Origin: Micromonospora sp. 15K316
GTDB lineage: Bacteria > Actinomycetota > Actinomycetes > Mycobacteriales > Micromonosporaceae
DNA length: 64,000 nucleotides
NCBI RefSeq assembly: GCF_004348525.1
Contig: NZ_SMKG01000015.1
Location: 1 to 64,000 of the forward strand
Reading direction: 5' to 3'
How positions within the stretch are numbered: position 1 is the first letter of the stretch; each line of letters begins with the position of its first letter. The notes under the pieces are model-generated. The model saw only the letters and a list, made by a program, of their open reading frames with translations, was not told where the DNA came from and made no database searches. Shown one piece after another: positions 8,234-16,693 of the stretch. The translations under genes were made by a program, and so were the position numbers.

Positions 8234-9205
8234 ATGCGGGTGGTGCGGGTGACCCGGTTCGGCGGTCCCGAGGTGCTGGTGCTCGGCGAGGCACCCGATC
8301 CGGTGGCCGGCGAGGGCCAGGTCGTGATCGACGTGTCAGTCGCGGGGATCACCTTCGTGGAGACGCAGATCCGGCGGGCTGCCGACAGGTGGCACGACCG
8401 ACCCGAGCCGCCCTACGTGCCCGGCGGTGTGGTGGGCGGCCGGGTGCGGTCGGTCGGCGCCGGTGTCGATGCAGGTTGGTCGGGACGGCGCGTGTTGGGC
8501 CGCACCGGCCAGACCGGCGGATTCGCCGAGCAGGCGGTAGCCGCGGTCGAGGACCTCCTCCCGGTGCCGGACGGGCTGGGCCTGCCCGAGGCCTGCGCGC
8601 TGCACCCGGACGGCAGCACCGCGCTCGGGCTGGTGGAGGGAGCCCGGATCCGTCCCGGCGAGTGGGTACTCGTCGAGGCGGCGGGGGGCGGTGTCGGCAC
8701 TCTGCTGGTGCAACTGGCCCGGTCGGCCGGTGCCCGGGTCGTCGGGGCGGCCCGTGGCGCCCGGAAGCTCGACCTGGTCCGGGAGTTGGGCGCGGATGCG
8801 GCGGTCGACTACTCCGAGCCGGGGTGGACGAAGCAGGTGATCGAGGCGACCGGCGGCGCCGGCCCCGATGTGGTCTTCGACGGCGTCGGCGGGGAGATCG
8901 GTCGAGCCGCGTTCGAGGTGACGGCGGAGGGCGGACGTTTCTCGGTGCACGGGGCGGCCAGCGGCCGGGCCACGACCGTCGATCCGGCCGAGGCCGAGCG
9001 GCGTGGGGTACAGGTGCTCGGAATCGAGCAGCTCTTCGACTTCGGGCCGCACAAGCACCGGTGGGCCGAGCAGGTGATCGCACGAGCGGCGGCCGGTGGG
9101 GTGCGGCCGGTCATCGGGCAGACCTTTCCTCTGGAGCTCGCCGCCGAAGCGCACGCCGTGATCGAGGCGCGCAGCGCTCTGGGTAAGACCCTGCTCGCGA
9201 TCTGA
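8234..9205 (+). CDS. Zinc-type/quinone oxidoreductase (MDR superfamily)
   Basis: This 323-residue MDR protein begins MRVVRVTRFGGPEVL. It has the GroES-like N-terminal half, the nucleotide-binding motif AAGGGVGTLLVQLA near residue 155, and the quinone-oxidoreductase segment ADAAVDYSEPGW. Catalytic zinc ligands of alcohol dehydrogenases are not evident, so it is probably an NADPH-dependent quinone or enone reductase. The ATG at 8234 is preceded by GGAGAG. It is a single gene ended by a strong bidirectional hairpin. Confidence 0.86.
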   Translation: MRVVRVTRFGGPEVLVLGEAPDPVAGEGQVVIDVSVAGITFVETQIRRAADRWHDRPEPPYVPGGVVGGRVRSVGAGVDAGWSGRRVLGRTGQTGGFAEQAVAAVEDLLPVPDGLGLPEACALHPDGSTALGLVEGARIRPGEWVLVEAAGGGVGTLLVQLARSAGARVVGAARGARKLDLVRELGADAAVDYSEPGWTKQVIEATGGAGPDVVFDGVGGEIGRAAFEVTAEGGRFSVHGAASGRATTVDPAEAERRGVQVLGIEQLFDFGPHKHRWAEQVIARAAAGGVRPVIGQTFPLELAAEAHAVIEARSALGKTLLAI

Positions 9206-9271
9206 CGGCACCCGTACCGGCCGCCGGGGCCGGTCGTGGAAGGGCCGGGCGGCGCTCGCCCGATCGCGGCG

Positions 9272-9302
9272 AGGGGCGGAACGCCGTCGGCGTTCCGCCC
9301 CT
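9272..9302. terminator. Bidirectional hairpin terminator
   Basis: Perfect 14-base arms (AGGGGCGGAACGCC and GGCGTTCCGCCCCT) with a 3-base loop lie between the convergent oxidoreductase and ABC permease genes. Confidence 0.75.
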
Positions 9303-9316
9303 GCCTCGTCCCTGGT

Positions 9317-10108
9317 CTACCGTGCCCTACGGCGGCGGAACGCTCGCCGGGCCCAGAGGTACGACAACAGCGAGATCACCGCGCACCAGGCCACGGCGAT
9401 GAGCGCGCTGGCGCCGATTCCCGAGCCGAGCAGCAGCCCGCGCAGCGTCTCGGTGACCGGAGTGAACGGCTGGTAGTCGGCGAACCACCGCAGGACGGTC
9501 GGCATGGTGTCGGTGGGCACGAAGCCGCTGCCCAGGAACGGCAGCAGGATCAGGAACATGGGCAGGTTGCTGGCGGTCTCGACGCTGTCGCTGACGAGAC
9601 CGAGCGCGACCGAGAGCCAGGTCAGCGCGAACCCGGCCGCGAGCAGCAGGCCGGCGACGCCGAGCCACTCGAGCGGGGTTGCGGTGGGGCGGAACCCGAT
9701 GGCCAGCGCGACGCCGAGCAGAACAGCCATGCAGAGCATCGTCTGCGCCAGGCTGCCGAGGACGTGTCCGGTCAGGACGGACGCGCGGGAGATGGCCATG
9801 GTGCGGAAGCGATCGACGATTCCCTCCGTCATGTCCATCGCCACGGAGATGGCGGTGCCCTGGGCCGCCCCGGACGCCGCGAAGAGCAGGAGGCCGGGGA
9901 CCAGGTAGTTGATGTACGCGCCGCGGTCACCGCCGCCGCCGGGAAGCCCGGCGCCGAGCGTCTCTCCGAAGACGTAGACGAAGAGCAGCATGAGCACGAC
10001 GGGCATTCCGATCAGCATCCCGGTCAGCGAGGGGTATCGCTGCATGTGGCGGAGCTGCCGGCGGAACATGGTCGCCGAGTCGGTCAGGGTGTAGGCGAGG
10101 CTGGTCAT
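9317..10108 (-). CDS. ABC-2 type permease, DrrB-like
   Basis: The 263-residue integral membrane protein starts MTSLAYTLTDSATMFRRQLR and shows about six hydrophobic segments. The conserved ABC-2 stretch GIVDRFRTMAISRASVL and FVPTDTMPTVLRWFADYQPFTP region match DrrB daunorubicin-type exporters. Its ATG overlaps the stop of the ATPase gene (ATGA), so the two subunits are made together. Predicted role: the membrane channel of a drug or lipid exporter. A longer open frame reading upstream through the ATPase gene is a shadow. Confidence 0.9.
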   Translation of the reverse strand: MTSLAYTLTDSATMFRRQLRHMQRYPSLTGMLIGMPVVLMLLFVYVFGETLGAGLPGGGGDRGAYINYLVPGLLLFAASGAAQGTAISVAMDMTEGIVDRFRTMAISRASVLTGHVLGSLAQTMLCMAVLLGVALAIGFRPTATPLEWLGVAGLLLAAGFALTWLSVALGLVSDSVETASNLPMFLILLPFLGSGFVPTDTMPTVLRWFADYQPFTPVTETLRGLLLGSGIGASALIAVAWCAVISLLSYLWARRAFRRRRAR

Positions 10109-11085
10109 CGGTGTCCCCCAGGGGTCGCGTCGGGCGCGGCGGCGGTTACGGGCGTGCCGGTGAAGGCGAAGAAGACGTCGTCCAGGTCGGGTGTGTGGAT
10201 GGAGAGCCGGTCGACCTCGACGCGCGCGTCGTCGAGTCGATCGAGCACGGTGCGCAGCGAACGCACGTCGCCGTCGCTGGGGACCTGGAGGGTCAGGGCC
10301 TCGTCGTCGATGTGCGCGGCGGCGAGCGCTCGGGCGGCGGCGTGCAGCGCGGCGGGGTCGGTGAAGCGCAGCAGGATGTGCCCACCGGGTATGCGGCTCT
10401 TGAGTTCGTCGGGTGTGCCCTCGACGACGATGCGGCCGTGGTCGAGGACCGCGATCCGGTCGGCGAGTTCGTCGGCCTCGTCGAGGTACTGGGTGGTGAG
10501 GAAGACCGTGACGCCGTCGGCGACGAGTCCGCGGATGATCTGCCACATCGCGTGCCGGCTGCGGGGGTCGAGCCCGGTGGTGGGCTCGTCGAGGAAGATC
10601 AGCCGTGGCTCGCCGACGAGGGTCATCGCCAGGTCGAGACGGCGCCGCATGCCGCCGGAGTAGACGGAGGCGGGCTTGCGGGCCATCTCGCCGAGGTCGA
10701 AGCGCTCGATGAGCTGGGCGATGCGGCGCCTGCCGTTGATCCGGCCGAGGTGGTGCAGGTCGGCCATCAACGTGAGGTTCTCCTCGCCGGTGAGGAGGTT
10801 GTCGACGGCGGAGAATTGGCCGGTCACGCCGATCGCCGCCCGCACCGCGTCGGGCTCCTTGGCGAGGTCGTGCCCGGCCACCCGGATCGAGCCGCCGCCG
10901 GCGGGCACCAGGGTGGACAGGATGCGGACCATGGTGGTCTTGCCCGCGCCGTTGGGCCCGAGCAGCGAGAAGACCGTTCCCTCGGTGACCACGAGGTCGA
11001 TGCCGTCGAGGACGACCTTGTCGCCGAACGACTTGCGGAGGCCGGAGACCGAGATGGCCGGCCGCGTGGCGGTGGTGACCGTCAT
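10105..11085 (-). CDS. ABC transporter ATP-binding protein, DrrA-like
   Basis: This 326-residue ATPase carries Walker A GPNGAGKT at 43-50, signature YSGGMRRRLD, Walker B RLIFLDEP and a switch-region histidine in LTTQYLDEADELAD. The DrrA-type C-terminal extension ends in DDVFFAFTG. I chose the ATG at 11085 because GGAGG precedes it and family members start there. It powers the adjacent permease. It lies in a leftward set with a DUF4097 protein and a ribbon-helix-helix regulator, so export may respond to that regulator. Confidence 0.92.
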   Translation of the reverse strand: MTVTTATRPAISVSGLRKSFGDKVVLDGIDLVVTEGTVFSLLGPNGAGKTTMVRILSTLVPAGGGSIRVAGHDLAKEPDAVRAAIGVTGQFSAVDNLLTGEENLTLMADLHHLGRINGRRRIAQLIERFDLGEMARKPASVYSGGMRRRLDLAMTLVGEPRLIFLDEPTTGLDPRSRHAMWQIIRGLVADGVTVFLTTQYLDEADELADRIAVLDHGRIVVEGTPDELKSRIPGGHILLRFTDPAALHAAARALAAAHIDDEALTLQVPSDGDVRSLRTVLDRLDDARVEVDRLSIHTPDLDDVFFAFTGTPVTAAAPDATPGGHR

Positions 11086-11230
11086 TGCTCCTCCATTGAT
11101 CAGTGGTTTCGGAAGTGGGCGCGTGCCATCGCCGGTCGGGCCGTGCGGGCTGGACCGGGTTGTGCGGGCGCGGGTCATCGCCAGTCGGGGCGTCAGCCCG
11201 CGACCGGATCACACGGTGGTGGGGGGTCGC

Positions 11231-12076
11231 TCAGGCGCGGTGGATCAGGATGTCGCCGAAGGCGGTGCGGGCACGCACCTCCGCCTTCTCGTCCGTGTCG
11301 GCGGGCCCGGCGGTGGCGTTCAGGTCGTTGCGAACCTTGCCGTAGTGGGTGTGCAGGTCGAGCCGGGCCGCGGTGCCGCGGCGGATGCCGACCTCGATCC
11401 GCCCGGCCGCGGTGCGCAGCGTCGCCGATCCTCGGACCAGCTCACCGACGCGGATGTCACCGTTGGCGGTGTTGGCCGTGACGGACGCGGCGGCGTGTTC
11501 GGCGGCGACCTGGCCGTTGGCGGAGTTGATCCGGAGCTCGCCCCCGGCTTCGCCGATCCAGGTGTCGCCGTTGCCGTTCTTCAGTACCGCCCGCCCGCCC
11601 ACGGCGCGGACGCTGAGCTTGCCGGAGGCGGTGGTGACCTCGGCGTCGCCCGCCACGGTCTCGGCGATGGCCGCGCCGAAGCCGGTGTGGAGGCGAAGCG
11701 CGCCGGTGTCCTCGACCTGAAGGTCACCGGCGCCGGTCTTGAGCCGGCAGTCGGCCAGCGGCCCGGAGCAGTTGACGGCGCCGACGCCGAGCTTCCCGTC
11801 GACGCCGGAGCCGGCCGGCAGGTCGATGGTGACGTCGATGGAGCCGATCTTGTTGAAGATGCCGAAGCCGGACTGCTTGGGGCCGCGTACCACGAGGCGG
11901 CCGGAGGTGTACTCGACTCGGGTCTGTGCGGCCGCGCGCACGTCGCGGTCGTCGGACTCGTCGGCGGGCCGCACGTGCACGACGGTGTCGGCCCGCTGGC
12001 CGGCGGTGATCCGTACGTCGCCGGCGACGAGTTCGACCGACGCCGAGATGGGTCCGGGGGTGTCGAACGAGGGCAT
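11231..12076 (-). CDS. DUF4097 beta-strand repeat protein
   Basis: The 281-residue protein is built of repeating short beta strands (ASVTANTANGDIRVGEL and TTASGKLSVRAVGG types), characteristic of the DUF4097/DUF4098 family, probably a right-handed parallel beta fold. No signal peptide or membrane span is seen. The ATG at 12076 has an AAGGGGAG SD site. It lies between a ribbon-helix-helix protein and an ABC exporter, an arrangement I recognise from other actinomycetes. A role in sensing or assisting the exporter is possible, but the biochemical function is unknown. Confidence 0.85.
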   Translation of the reverse strand: MPSFDTPGPISASVELVAGDVRITAGQRADTVVHVRPADESDDRDVRAAAQTRVEYTSGRLVVRGPKQSGFGIFNKIGSIDVTIDLPAGSGVDGKLGVGAVNCSGPLADCRLKTGAGDLQVEDTGALRLHTGFGAAIAETVAGDAEVTTASGKLSVRAVGGRAVLKNGNGDTWIGEAGGELRINSANGQVAAEHAAASVTANTANGDIRVGELVRGSATLRTAAGRIEVGIRRGTAARLDLHTHYGKVRNDLNATAGPADTDEKAEVRARTAFGDILIHRA

Positions 12077-12112
12077 GGTGCTCCCCTTTCGGGTAGTCGG
12101 TGGGCCGGTGCG

Positions 12113-12652
12113 TCAGCGCACCCAGCCGGTGAAGCGCTGCCCCCCGGTCACGGGGGCGGAGCGCCGGGGGTTGTCGGGTCCGGGTCGCTGGTGAGGGGCG
12201 TCGAGCGCGGCGGCGGCGGCTCGGATCAGCCAGGTGTTGATCGAGACGCCGGCGCCGGCGGCCGCGTGCTCGACGCGCGCCTTGAGGTGTTCGGGCAGGC
12301 GGAGGCTGATCCGTACGGTCGCCTCGTCCTCGCCGTCGGTGGGTGGCTGCGGCAGCGGGTTGGGCGGGGGCGCCGCCGGCGACTCGGTCTCGTCGGCCCA
12401 CTGCTCGGCGGGGGGTGGCGTCACCACGAAGCTCGGTTCGCGGTTGCGCAGACGCAGGTCCACCGAGCCGGGCGCGAGATCGCGGGTGATCTCGGTGGCC
12501 GCTTCGGAGAGCGCGTCCAGCAGGGCGAGCCGGATGGCCGACTCCAGCGGCGCGACGAGGCGCTGACCGAGTTCCTGGGCGTCTTCACCGCCGGCCGCTG
12601 CCGCCACCGCGAGATCCCGCCGGACCGCTTCCACATACACACCAAGCTCCAT
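12113..12652 (-). CDS. HicB/Arc-like ribbon-helix-helix regulator
   Basis: The 179-residue protein ends in a ribbon-helix-helix module: the strand VRISLRLPEHLKARVEHAA and helix GVSINTWLIRAAAAAL near residues 112-150, as in HicB, Arc or CopG regulators. The N-terminal 110 residues hold a helical region and a Pro-rich linker and may bind a partner. No HicA toxin is adjacent, so it is more likely an autoregulator of the exporter operon than an antitoxin. The start codon sits at the edge of a set of TGACGCCA repeats, the probable operator. Confidence 0.78.
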   Translation of the reverse strand: MELGVYVEAVRRDLAVAAAAGGEDAQELGQRLVAPLESAIRLALLDALSEAATEITRDLAPGSVDLRLRNREPSFVVTPPPAEQWADETESPAAPPPNPLPQPPTDGEDEATVRISLRLPEHLKARVEHAAAGAGVSINTWLIRAAAAALDAPHQRPGPDNPRRSAPVTGGQRFTGWVR

Positions 12653-12712
12653 GACGCCAGTATGGCATCACAGTGACGCCATAGGCAATGCCAATGACGC
12701 CAAGTGACGCCA
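12652..12712. repeat. Tandem TGACGCCA operator repeats
   Basis: TGACGCCA occurs at 12652-12659, 12674-12681, 12695-12702 and 12705-12712, with an inverted near-copy TGGCATCA at 12663-12670. The array overlaps the start of the ribbon-helix-helix gene. Such regulators bind short tandem sites cooperatively, so this is its likely autoregulatory operator. Confidence 0.65.
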
Positions 12713-12863
12713 CTGCTGTTCGATCAATCACTCCCGAACAGCTTGTCGCCGACCCGGCGCCTTCTCCGCGCCCTGACAGCACGACCGGCACCTCGGGAAG
12801 CCCGTGCGGCCCACCCGTCGGCGATTGGCCGAGCGCGTGGGCCGCGGTCCAGCTGACGCACCC

Positions 12864-13724
12864 TCAGTCGGCAGGGTGCGCGGCGGGGACGGCATGCTCG
12901 GCAGCCCGGCTGACCTGCTCCCAGCTCGCCCAGGTCTCCATTCGCCGCCGCGAGATGTCGAAGGCCAGGTCGTACACCATGCTGCCGAGCAGGAGCCGCA
13001 GCGGCGGCTGGTCGCTGTCGACCAGCTTCAACAGCGCCTCGGCGGCCAGTCGCGGTTCGCTGTCGATGGAGCCTTCGGCCCACTGGCGCTCCAGTTCGGC
13101 GCGGAGTGGGCCGTAGTCCTCCCTGGGGGTCGTGGCGGTCATGCTGGTGTACAGGTCGGTCCAGTAGCCGCCGGGCTGCACGATGCTGACGGTGACCCCG
13201 AAGGTCGCCGCCTCCATCGCGAGGGCCTCGCTCATGCCCTCCAACGCGAACTTGCTCGCGCTGTACAGCCCGGTGCTCGGGAAGCCACCGAGCGCGGCGA
13301 TGCTGGAGATCTGCACGATATGGCCGGCCCGCTGAGCCCGGAGGTGCGGTAGCACGGCCTGGCTGACCCAGAGCGCGCCGAAGAGGTTGACCTCGAACTG
13401 CGCTCGCGCCTCGGCTTCGGTGAACTCTTCGATCATGCCCATGGACATGGCGCCGGCGTTGTTGACGACGATGTCGAGCCGTCCGAAGTGTTCGACCGCG
13501 GTGTCCACGGCGGCGAAGACCGCCGTCCGGTCCGTCACGTCGAGGGGCAGGGCGAGGAGCCTGTCACCGTGGCGCTCGTCGAAGTCGTGGCGGCTGACGG
13601 TCCGGGCGGCGGCGGCCACCCGGTCACCGCGTTCGAGCGCGGCGATGGCGAACGCGCGGCCCAGGCCGCGGCTGGCGCCGGTGATGAACCAGGTACGCGC
13701 AGTGGTGCCGGATGAGGTGCGCAT
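12864..13724 (-). CDS. SDR family oxidoreductase
   Basis: This classical short-chain dehydrogenase of 286 residues has the cofactor motif TGASRGLGRAFA near residue 15, NNAG, catalytic Ser in QISSIAALGG and an intact YSASK pair. The C-terminal half (MTATTPREDYGPLR, SDQPPLRLLLGS) matches the SDR subgroup often encoded beside TetR genes. The ATG at 13724 has a GGAG SD site; the ORF upstream of it overlaps the operators and is not coding. It is divergent from the TetR gene, which probably represses both. Confidence 0.88.
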   Translation of the reverse strand: MRTSSGTTARTWFITGASRGLGRAFAIAALERGDRVAAAARTVSRHDFDERHGDRLLALPLDVTDRTAVFAAVDTAVEHFGRLDIVVNNAGAMSMGMIEEFTEAEARAQFEVNLFGALWVSQAVLPHLRAQRAGHIVQISSIAALGGFPSTGLYSASKFALEGMSEALAMEAATFGVTVSIVQPGGYWTDLYTSMTATTPREDYGPLRAELERQWAEGSIDSEPRLAAEALLKLVDSDQPPLRLLLGSMVYDLAFDISRRRMETWASWEQVSRAAEHAVPAAHPAD

Positions 13725-13744
13725 GGTCGATCTCCATCCCTGAG

Positions 13745-13821
13745 ACGAGACGGTCCGTCTCGTTATGGGATGACGATAGGGATGGGCCGCCTCGTCGTCA
13801 AGACGATACGGTCCGTCTCGC
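13745..13821. promoter_or_regulatory. Pair of TetR operators in SDR/TetR intergenic region
   Basis: ACGAGACGGTCCGTCTCGT at 13745-13763 is a perfect palindrome about a central T. ACGATACGGTCCGTCTCGC at 13803-13821 is a copy whose arms mismatch at two positions. One lies near each divergent gene. The second is just upstream of TAGGTT (13828-13833), the likely -10 box of a leaderless tetR transcript. Confidence 0.75.
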
Positions 13822-13839
13822 CTTTGGTAGGTTGTGCGC

Positions 13840-14460
13840 ATGACGACGCAGCACAGAGCGACGCCCAACGCGGGCCGCCGGAGAGAGGCCTCCCGACGCG
13901 CCATCCTCACCGCGGCGTTCGACCTGCTCCAGGACGTCGGCTACGCGAAACTCAGCATCGAGGGCATCGCCACTCGCGCCGGCGTCGGCAAGCAGACCAT
14001 CTACCGCTGGTGGCCGTCGAAGGGCGCGGTCATCTTCGACGCCTTCCTGATGCTCAGCGAGGGCAGCGACGGCGAACCTCCGGCACTGCCCGACACCGGG
14101 GACCTGGAGGCAGACCTGACCGCGGTGCTGCGCGCCACGATCGAGGAGTTGAACGATCCCCGCTACGACCAGCCGATGCGCGCGCTGGCCACCGAGATCG
14201 CGCACGATCCCGAGCTGGCCGCCGCCTACGTCGAACGACTGGACGGGCCACTGAAGGAGGCCAAGCGACGACGGCTGCGCAGCGCCCAGCAAGCCGGGCA
14301 GCTCGCCGAGGATCTCGACCTCGACGTGGCCGTGGAGATGATCTGGGGACCCGTGCTCAACCGGTGGCTGCACCGCAGTGGCCCCCTCACCACCCAGTAC
14401 ACCGACCGCGTCGTGGCCACCGCGCTCAACGGCCTGCGCCCCCGCCCCCGCGGCCATTGA
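13840..14460 (+). CDS. TetR/AcrR family regulator
   Basis: The 206-residue protein has the TetR helix-turn-helix at about residues 15-60 (RRAILTAAFDLLQDVGYAKL, then ATRAGVGKQTIYRWW) and an all-helical ligand domain of the C-terminal-WHG type (QPMRALATEIAHDPELAAAY). The ATG at 13840 lies 6 bases after a TAGGTT box, so the message is probably leaderless. It is divergent from the SDR gene with two matching operators between, which indicates local repression relieved by an unknown ligand. Confidence 0.88.
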   Translation: MTTQHRATPNAGRRREASRRAILTAAFDLLQDVGYAKLSIEGIATRAGVGKQTIYRWWPSKGAVIFDAFLMLSEGSDGEPPALPDTGDLEADLTAVLRATIEELNDPRYDQPMRALATEIAHDPELAAAYVERLDGPLKEAKRRRLRSAQQAGQLAEDLDLDVAVEMIWGPVLNRWLHRSGPLTTQYTDRVVATALNGLRPRPRGH

Positions 14461-14510
14461 GCCGGGCTCGATCGGGTCGACGTCGAGCGCGTGACGGCCG
14501 CCGGCCAGAT

Positions 14511-14532
14511 TAGTACAGCGCTCGGTGTACTA
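14511..14532. promoter_or_regulatory. Operator of the CmtR-like sensor
   Basis: TAGTACA and TGTACTA form a perfect inverted repeat with an 8-base spacer, ending 7 bases before the GTG start of the ArsR-family gene. ArsR/SmtB sensors bind such repeats across their own promoter. Confidence 0.7.
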
Positions 14533-14539
14533 TCGGCGG

Positions 14540-14869
14540 GTGCAGACGCTGACCCACGGGGAAGTCCTCGCCCGATTCGGCCACGCCCTCTCCGACCCGA
14601 TCCGCGCGCGCCTGCTGCTGGCCCTCGGGGAAGGCCCCGGCTATCCCGCCGAACTCGCCGAACTCCTGAGCACCACGCGGCAGAACCTGTCGAACCACCT
14701 CGCCTGCCTGCGTGGCTGCGGTCTCGTCGTCGCCGTACCCGAGGGCCGGCGTGCCCGTTACGAGCTGGCCGACGCCCGCCTGGCCCACGCGCTGGCTGAT
14801 CTGCTCGGCCTGGTGCTCGCGGTCGATCCGGCCGCCTGCCCCGACTCCGACCGGAAGGGCTGCTGCTGA
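14540..14869 (+). CDS. cmtR: CmtR-like Cd(II)/Pb(II)-sensing ArsR family repressor
   Basis: The 109-residue winged-helix protein carries the ArsR core RARLLLALGEGPGYPAELAE and the recognition region RQNLSNHLACLRGCGLV. Cys56 and Cys60 of that segment plus Cys100 match the metal ligands Cys57, Cys61 and Cys102 of Mycobacterium tuberculosis CmtR. I chose the GTG at 14540 because an earlier in-frame GTG lies inside the operator. Metal binding should release the operator and turn on the downstream efflux gene, whose ATG shares a base with this stop codon. Two extra terminal cysteines (KGCC) are present. Confidence 0.85.
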   Translation: MQTLTHGEVLARFGHALSDPIRARLLLALGEGPGYPAELAELLSTTRQNLSNHLACLRGCGLVVAVPEGRRARYELADARLAHALADLLGLVLAVDPAACPDSDRKGCC

Positions 14870-15582
14870 TGGCGGCGCCACCGCGCCCGCTGCCCCTGCT
14901 CGGGACGGATCCGGCCCGCCGAGCGGTGCTGGCGCGCCGGATCCGGCTGTTCGTCGCCGCGACCATCACCTACAACGTCATCGAGGCCGTCGTCGCGCTC
15001 ACCGCCGGCGCCCTGGCCTCCTCCACCGCCCTGGTCGGGTTCGGCCTCGACTCGGTCATCGAGGTGTCCTCCGCGGCGGCCGTCGCATGGCAGTTCGCCG
15101 GTCATGACCCGGAGGCCCGCGAGAAGACAGCCCTCCGCGTCATCGCGCTGTCGTTCTTCGCCCTGGCCGCCTACGTCACCGTGGAATCGGTGCGGGCGCT
15201 GCTGAGCGGGGCCGAGGCGGAACACTCCAGCGTCGGTCTCGTACTCGCCGCGCTGTCGCTGCTGATCATGCCGCTGCTCTCCTACGCGCAACGGCGGGCC
15301 GGCAGGGAACTTGGCTCCCGGTCGGCGGTGGCCGACTCGAGACAGACGCTGCTCTGCACCTACCTCTCCGCGGTGCTCCTCGTCGGCCTCGGCCTGAACA
15401 GCCTCTTCGGCTGGTCCTGGGCCGACCCGCTCGCCGCGCTCGTCATCGCGGCCGTCGCCGTCAAGGAGGGGCGGGAAGCGTGGCGGGGTGACGCCTGCTG
15501 CGTGACGCCCCGTCCCGAGACCGCGGGCAGCGGGGACTCCGCTGGCTGCCAGCCGGGATGCCGCTGCTGCTCGACCTCGTAG
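14869..15582 (+). CDS. Cation efflux (CDF-like) transporter
   Basis: The 237-residue membrane protein has about six hydrophobic segments. It contains the CDF-type helix SSTALVGFGLDSVIEVSSA, with an Asp suited to metal binding, and the paired segment DSRQTLLCTYLSAVLL. It is shorter than full CDF proteins because it lacks the large cytoplasmic domain. It ends in a Cys-rich tail (DACC, CQPGCRCC) that may bind soft metals. It is translationally coupled to the CmtR-like sensor by a TGATG overlap, so export of cadmium, lead or zinc is the likely role. Confidence 0.83.
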   Translation: MAAPPRPLPLLGTDPARRAVLARRIRLFVAATITYNVIEAVVALTAGALASSTALVGFGLDSVIEVSSAAAVAWQFAGHDPEAREKTALRVIALSFFALAAYVTVESVRALLSGAEAEHSSVGLVLAALSLLIMPLLSYAQRRAGRELGSRSAVADSRQTLLCTYLSAVLLVGLGLNSLFGWSWADPLAALVIAAVAVKEGREAWRGDACCVTPRPETAGSGDSAGCQPGCRCCSTS

Positions 15583-15613
15583 CCGCCGGCCGCGCGCGTC
15601 GCGGCGGACGGGT

Positions 15614-16111
15614 TCACCGGCGCGGGAGCAGCCCGCGTTCGGCCATGAAGGCCCGCAACGTCTCGGAGTCCTCGGCGGACATCAAGCGGCGGGGGATCAC
15701 GGTCGCCGGCATCTTGCCGACGTACACGATCCAGAACTCCGGGGTGTCCTTCACCTGGACGACCCCGTCCCAGGCGATACCGCCGGACTCCGAACCGCTC
15801 CGCATCATGATGTTGTCGTCGGTGATGTCGTAGGCGCCGGCGACGGCGTAGCGACCGGAGCGGCGCCGGGCGCGCAACCGTACCCACGGCGAGTACAGCA
15901 TCGACAGCAACCCAGCCACGATCAACGCGGTGCACAGCGGCACGATCCGGTCGCCCCACGCAGACCCGCGCGAGGCGGCGAGAGCGATCGCCCCGACCGC
16001 CGCCAGCACCGCGCCGATGTATCCGTACTTGCGCAGCCGCACGCTGCTGAGCGCCGCTGCCACGCGGCCCGGGTAGGCGGGGTCGGCCGGGACGTCGAAA
16101 CGGATGTGCAC
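15614..16111 (-). CDS. YcxB-like membrane protein
   Basis: The 165-residue protein has two transmembrane segments at about 29-45 and 55-72. The cytoplasmic part (AYDITDDNIMMRSGSESGGIAWDGV, ATVIPRRLMS) matches YcxB-like family proteins, whose function is unknown. The start is GTG. A TATCGT box at 16118-16123 on the minus strand lies 6 bases upstream, so the transcript is probably leaderless. It is convergent with the efflux gene and not part of its operon. Confidence 0.72.
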   Translation of the reverse strand: MHIRFDVPADPAYPGRVAAALSSVRLRKYGYIGAVLAAVGAIALAASRGSAWGDRIVPLCTALIVAGLLSMLYSPWVRLRARRRSGRYAVAGAYDITDDNIMMRSGSESGGIAWDGVVQVKDTPEFWIVYVGKMPATVIPRRLMSAEDSETLRAFMAERGLLPRR

Positions 16112-16284
16112 GCCAGAACGATAGTGCCCCCCATGACGAGCACCGCCGAGGCCGCCTTGAAAAGGAGTTTCCGGGATGGTGTCGTATCAGGGCGTGGCCG
16201 TTCGTGGAACCAGTGTGCGGCCGGCTCGGCCGCGGGCACGAGGAGTCGGGAACGGCCCTCGTCCGGGACTGGGAGGAGACGACC

Positions 16285-16662
16285 ATGACGGAGTACCTGA
16301 TCACCTTCAACGACGAGTGGGTGCCCGAACACACGGCGGAGCAGATACGCGAGAAGGGCGTGGCCGGCCGGGCCGTGATCGCGGAGATGCGAGCCGAGGG
16401 TGTCCTGATCTTCAGCAACGGTGGGCTCGACCGGTCCACCGCGGTGTGCAGTGTCGAGGCGGTGGACGGCGAACCCGTCTTCACCGACGGCCCGTACGTC
16501 GAGACCAAGGAGCACCTCGGCGGCTTCGCCGTCGTGGACGTGCCCGACGACGAGGCGGCCCGGTACTGGGCCGGCAGGCTCGCGACCGCGCTCGACTGGC
16601 CGCAGGAGGTGCACCGGTTCCGAGGCCCCGGGGAGGCCCGGAGCAGCTCCGGAAACGGGTGA
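16285..16662 (+). CDS. YCII-related protein of an ECF42 pair
   Basis: The 125-residue protein has the YCII/DGPF fold: MTEYLITFNDEW at the start and FTDGPYVETKEHLGGF in the centre, the DGPF-type signature. Such proteins are commonly encoded next to ECF42 sigma factors and are thought to take part in signalling or to be sigma targets. The ATG at 16285 has a GGGAGGAG SD site. The sigma gene begins 31 bases downstream in the same direction. Biochemical activity is unknown. Confidence 0.86.
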   Translation: MTEYLITFNDEWVPEHTAEQIREKGVAGRAVIAEMRAEGVLIFSNGGLDRSTAVCSVEAVDGEPVFTDGPYVETKEHLGGFAVVDVPDDEAARYWAGRLATALDWPQEVHRFRGPGEARSSSGNG

Positions 16663-16693
16663 GCGTGGTGCCGAGACCCCTGCCGTCCGCCGA

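Noticed and set aside
12113..12652. A HicAB toxin-antitoxin system
   Set aside because: Only the ribbon-helix-helix protein is present; no HicA-type small protein lies on either side.
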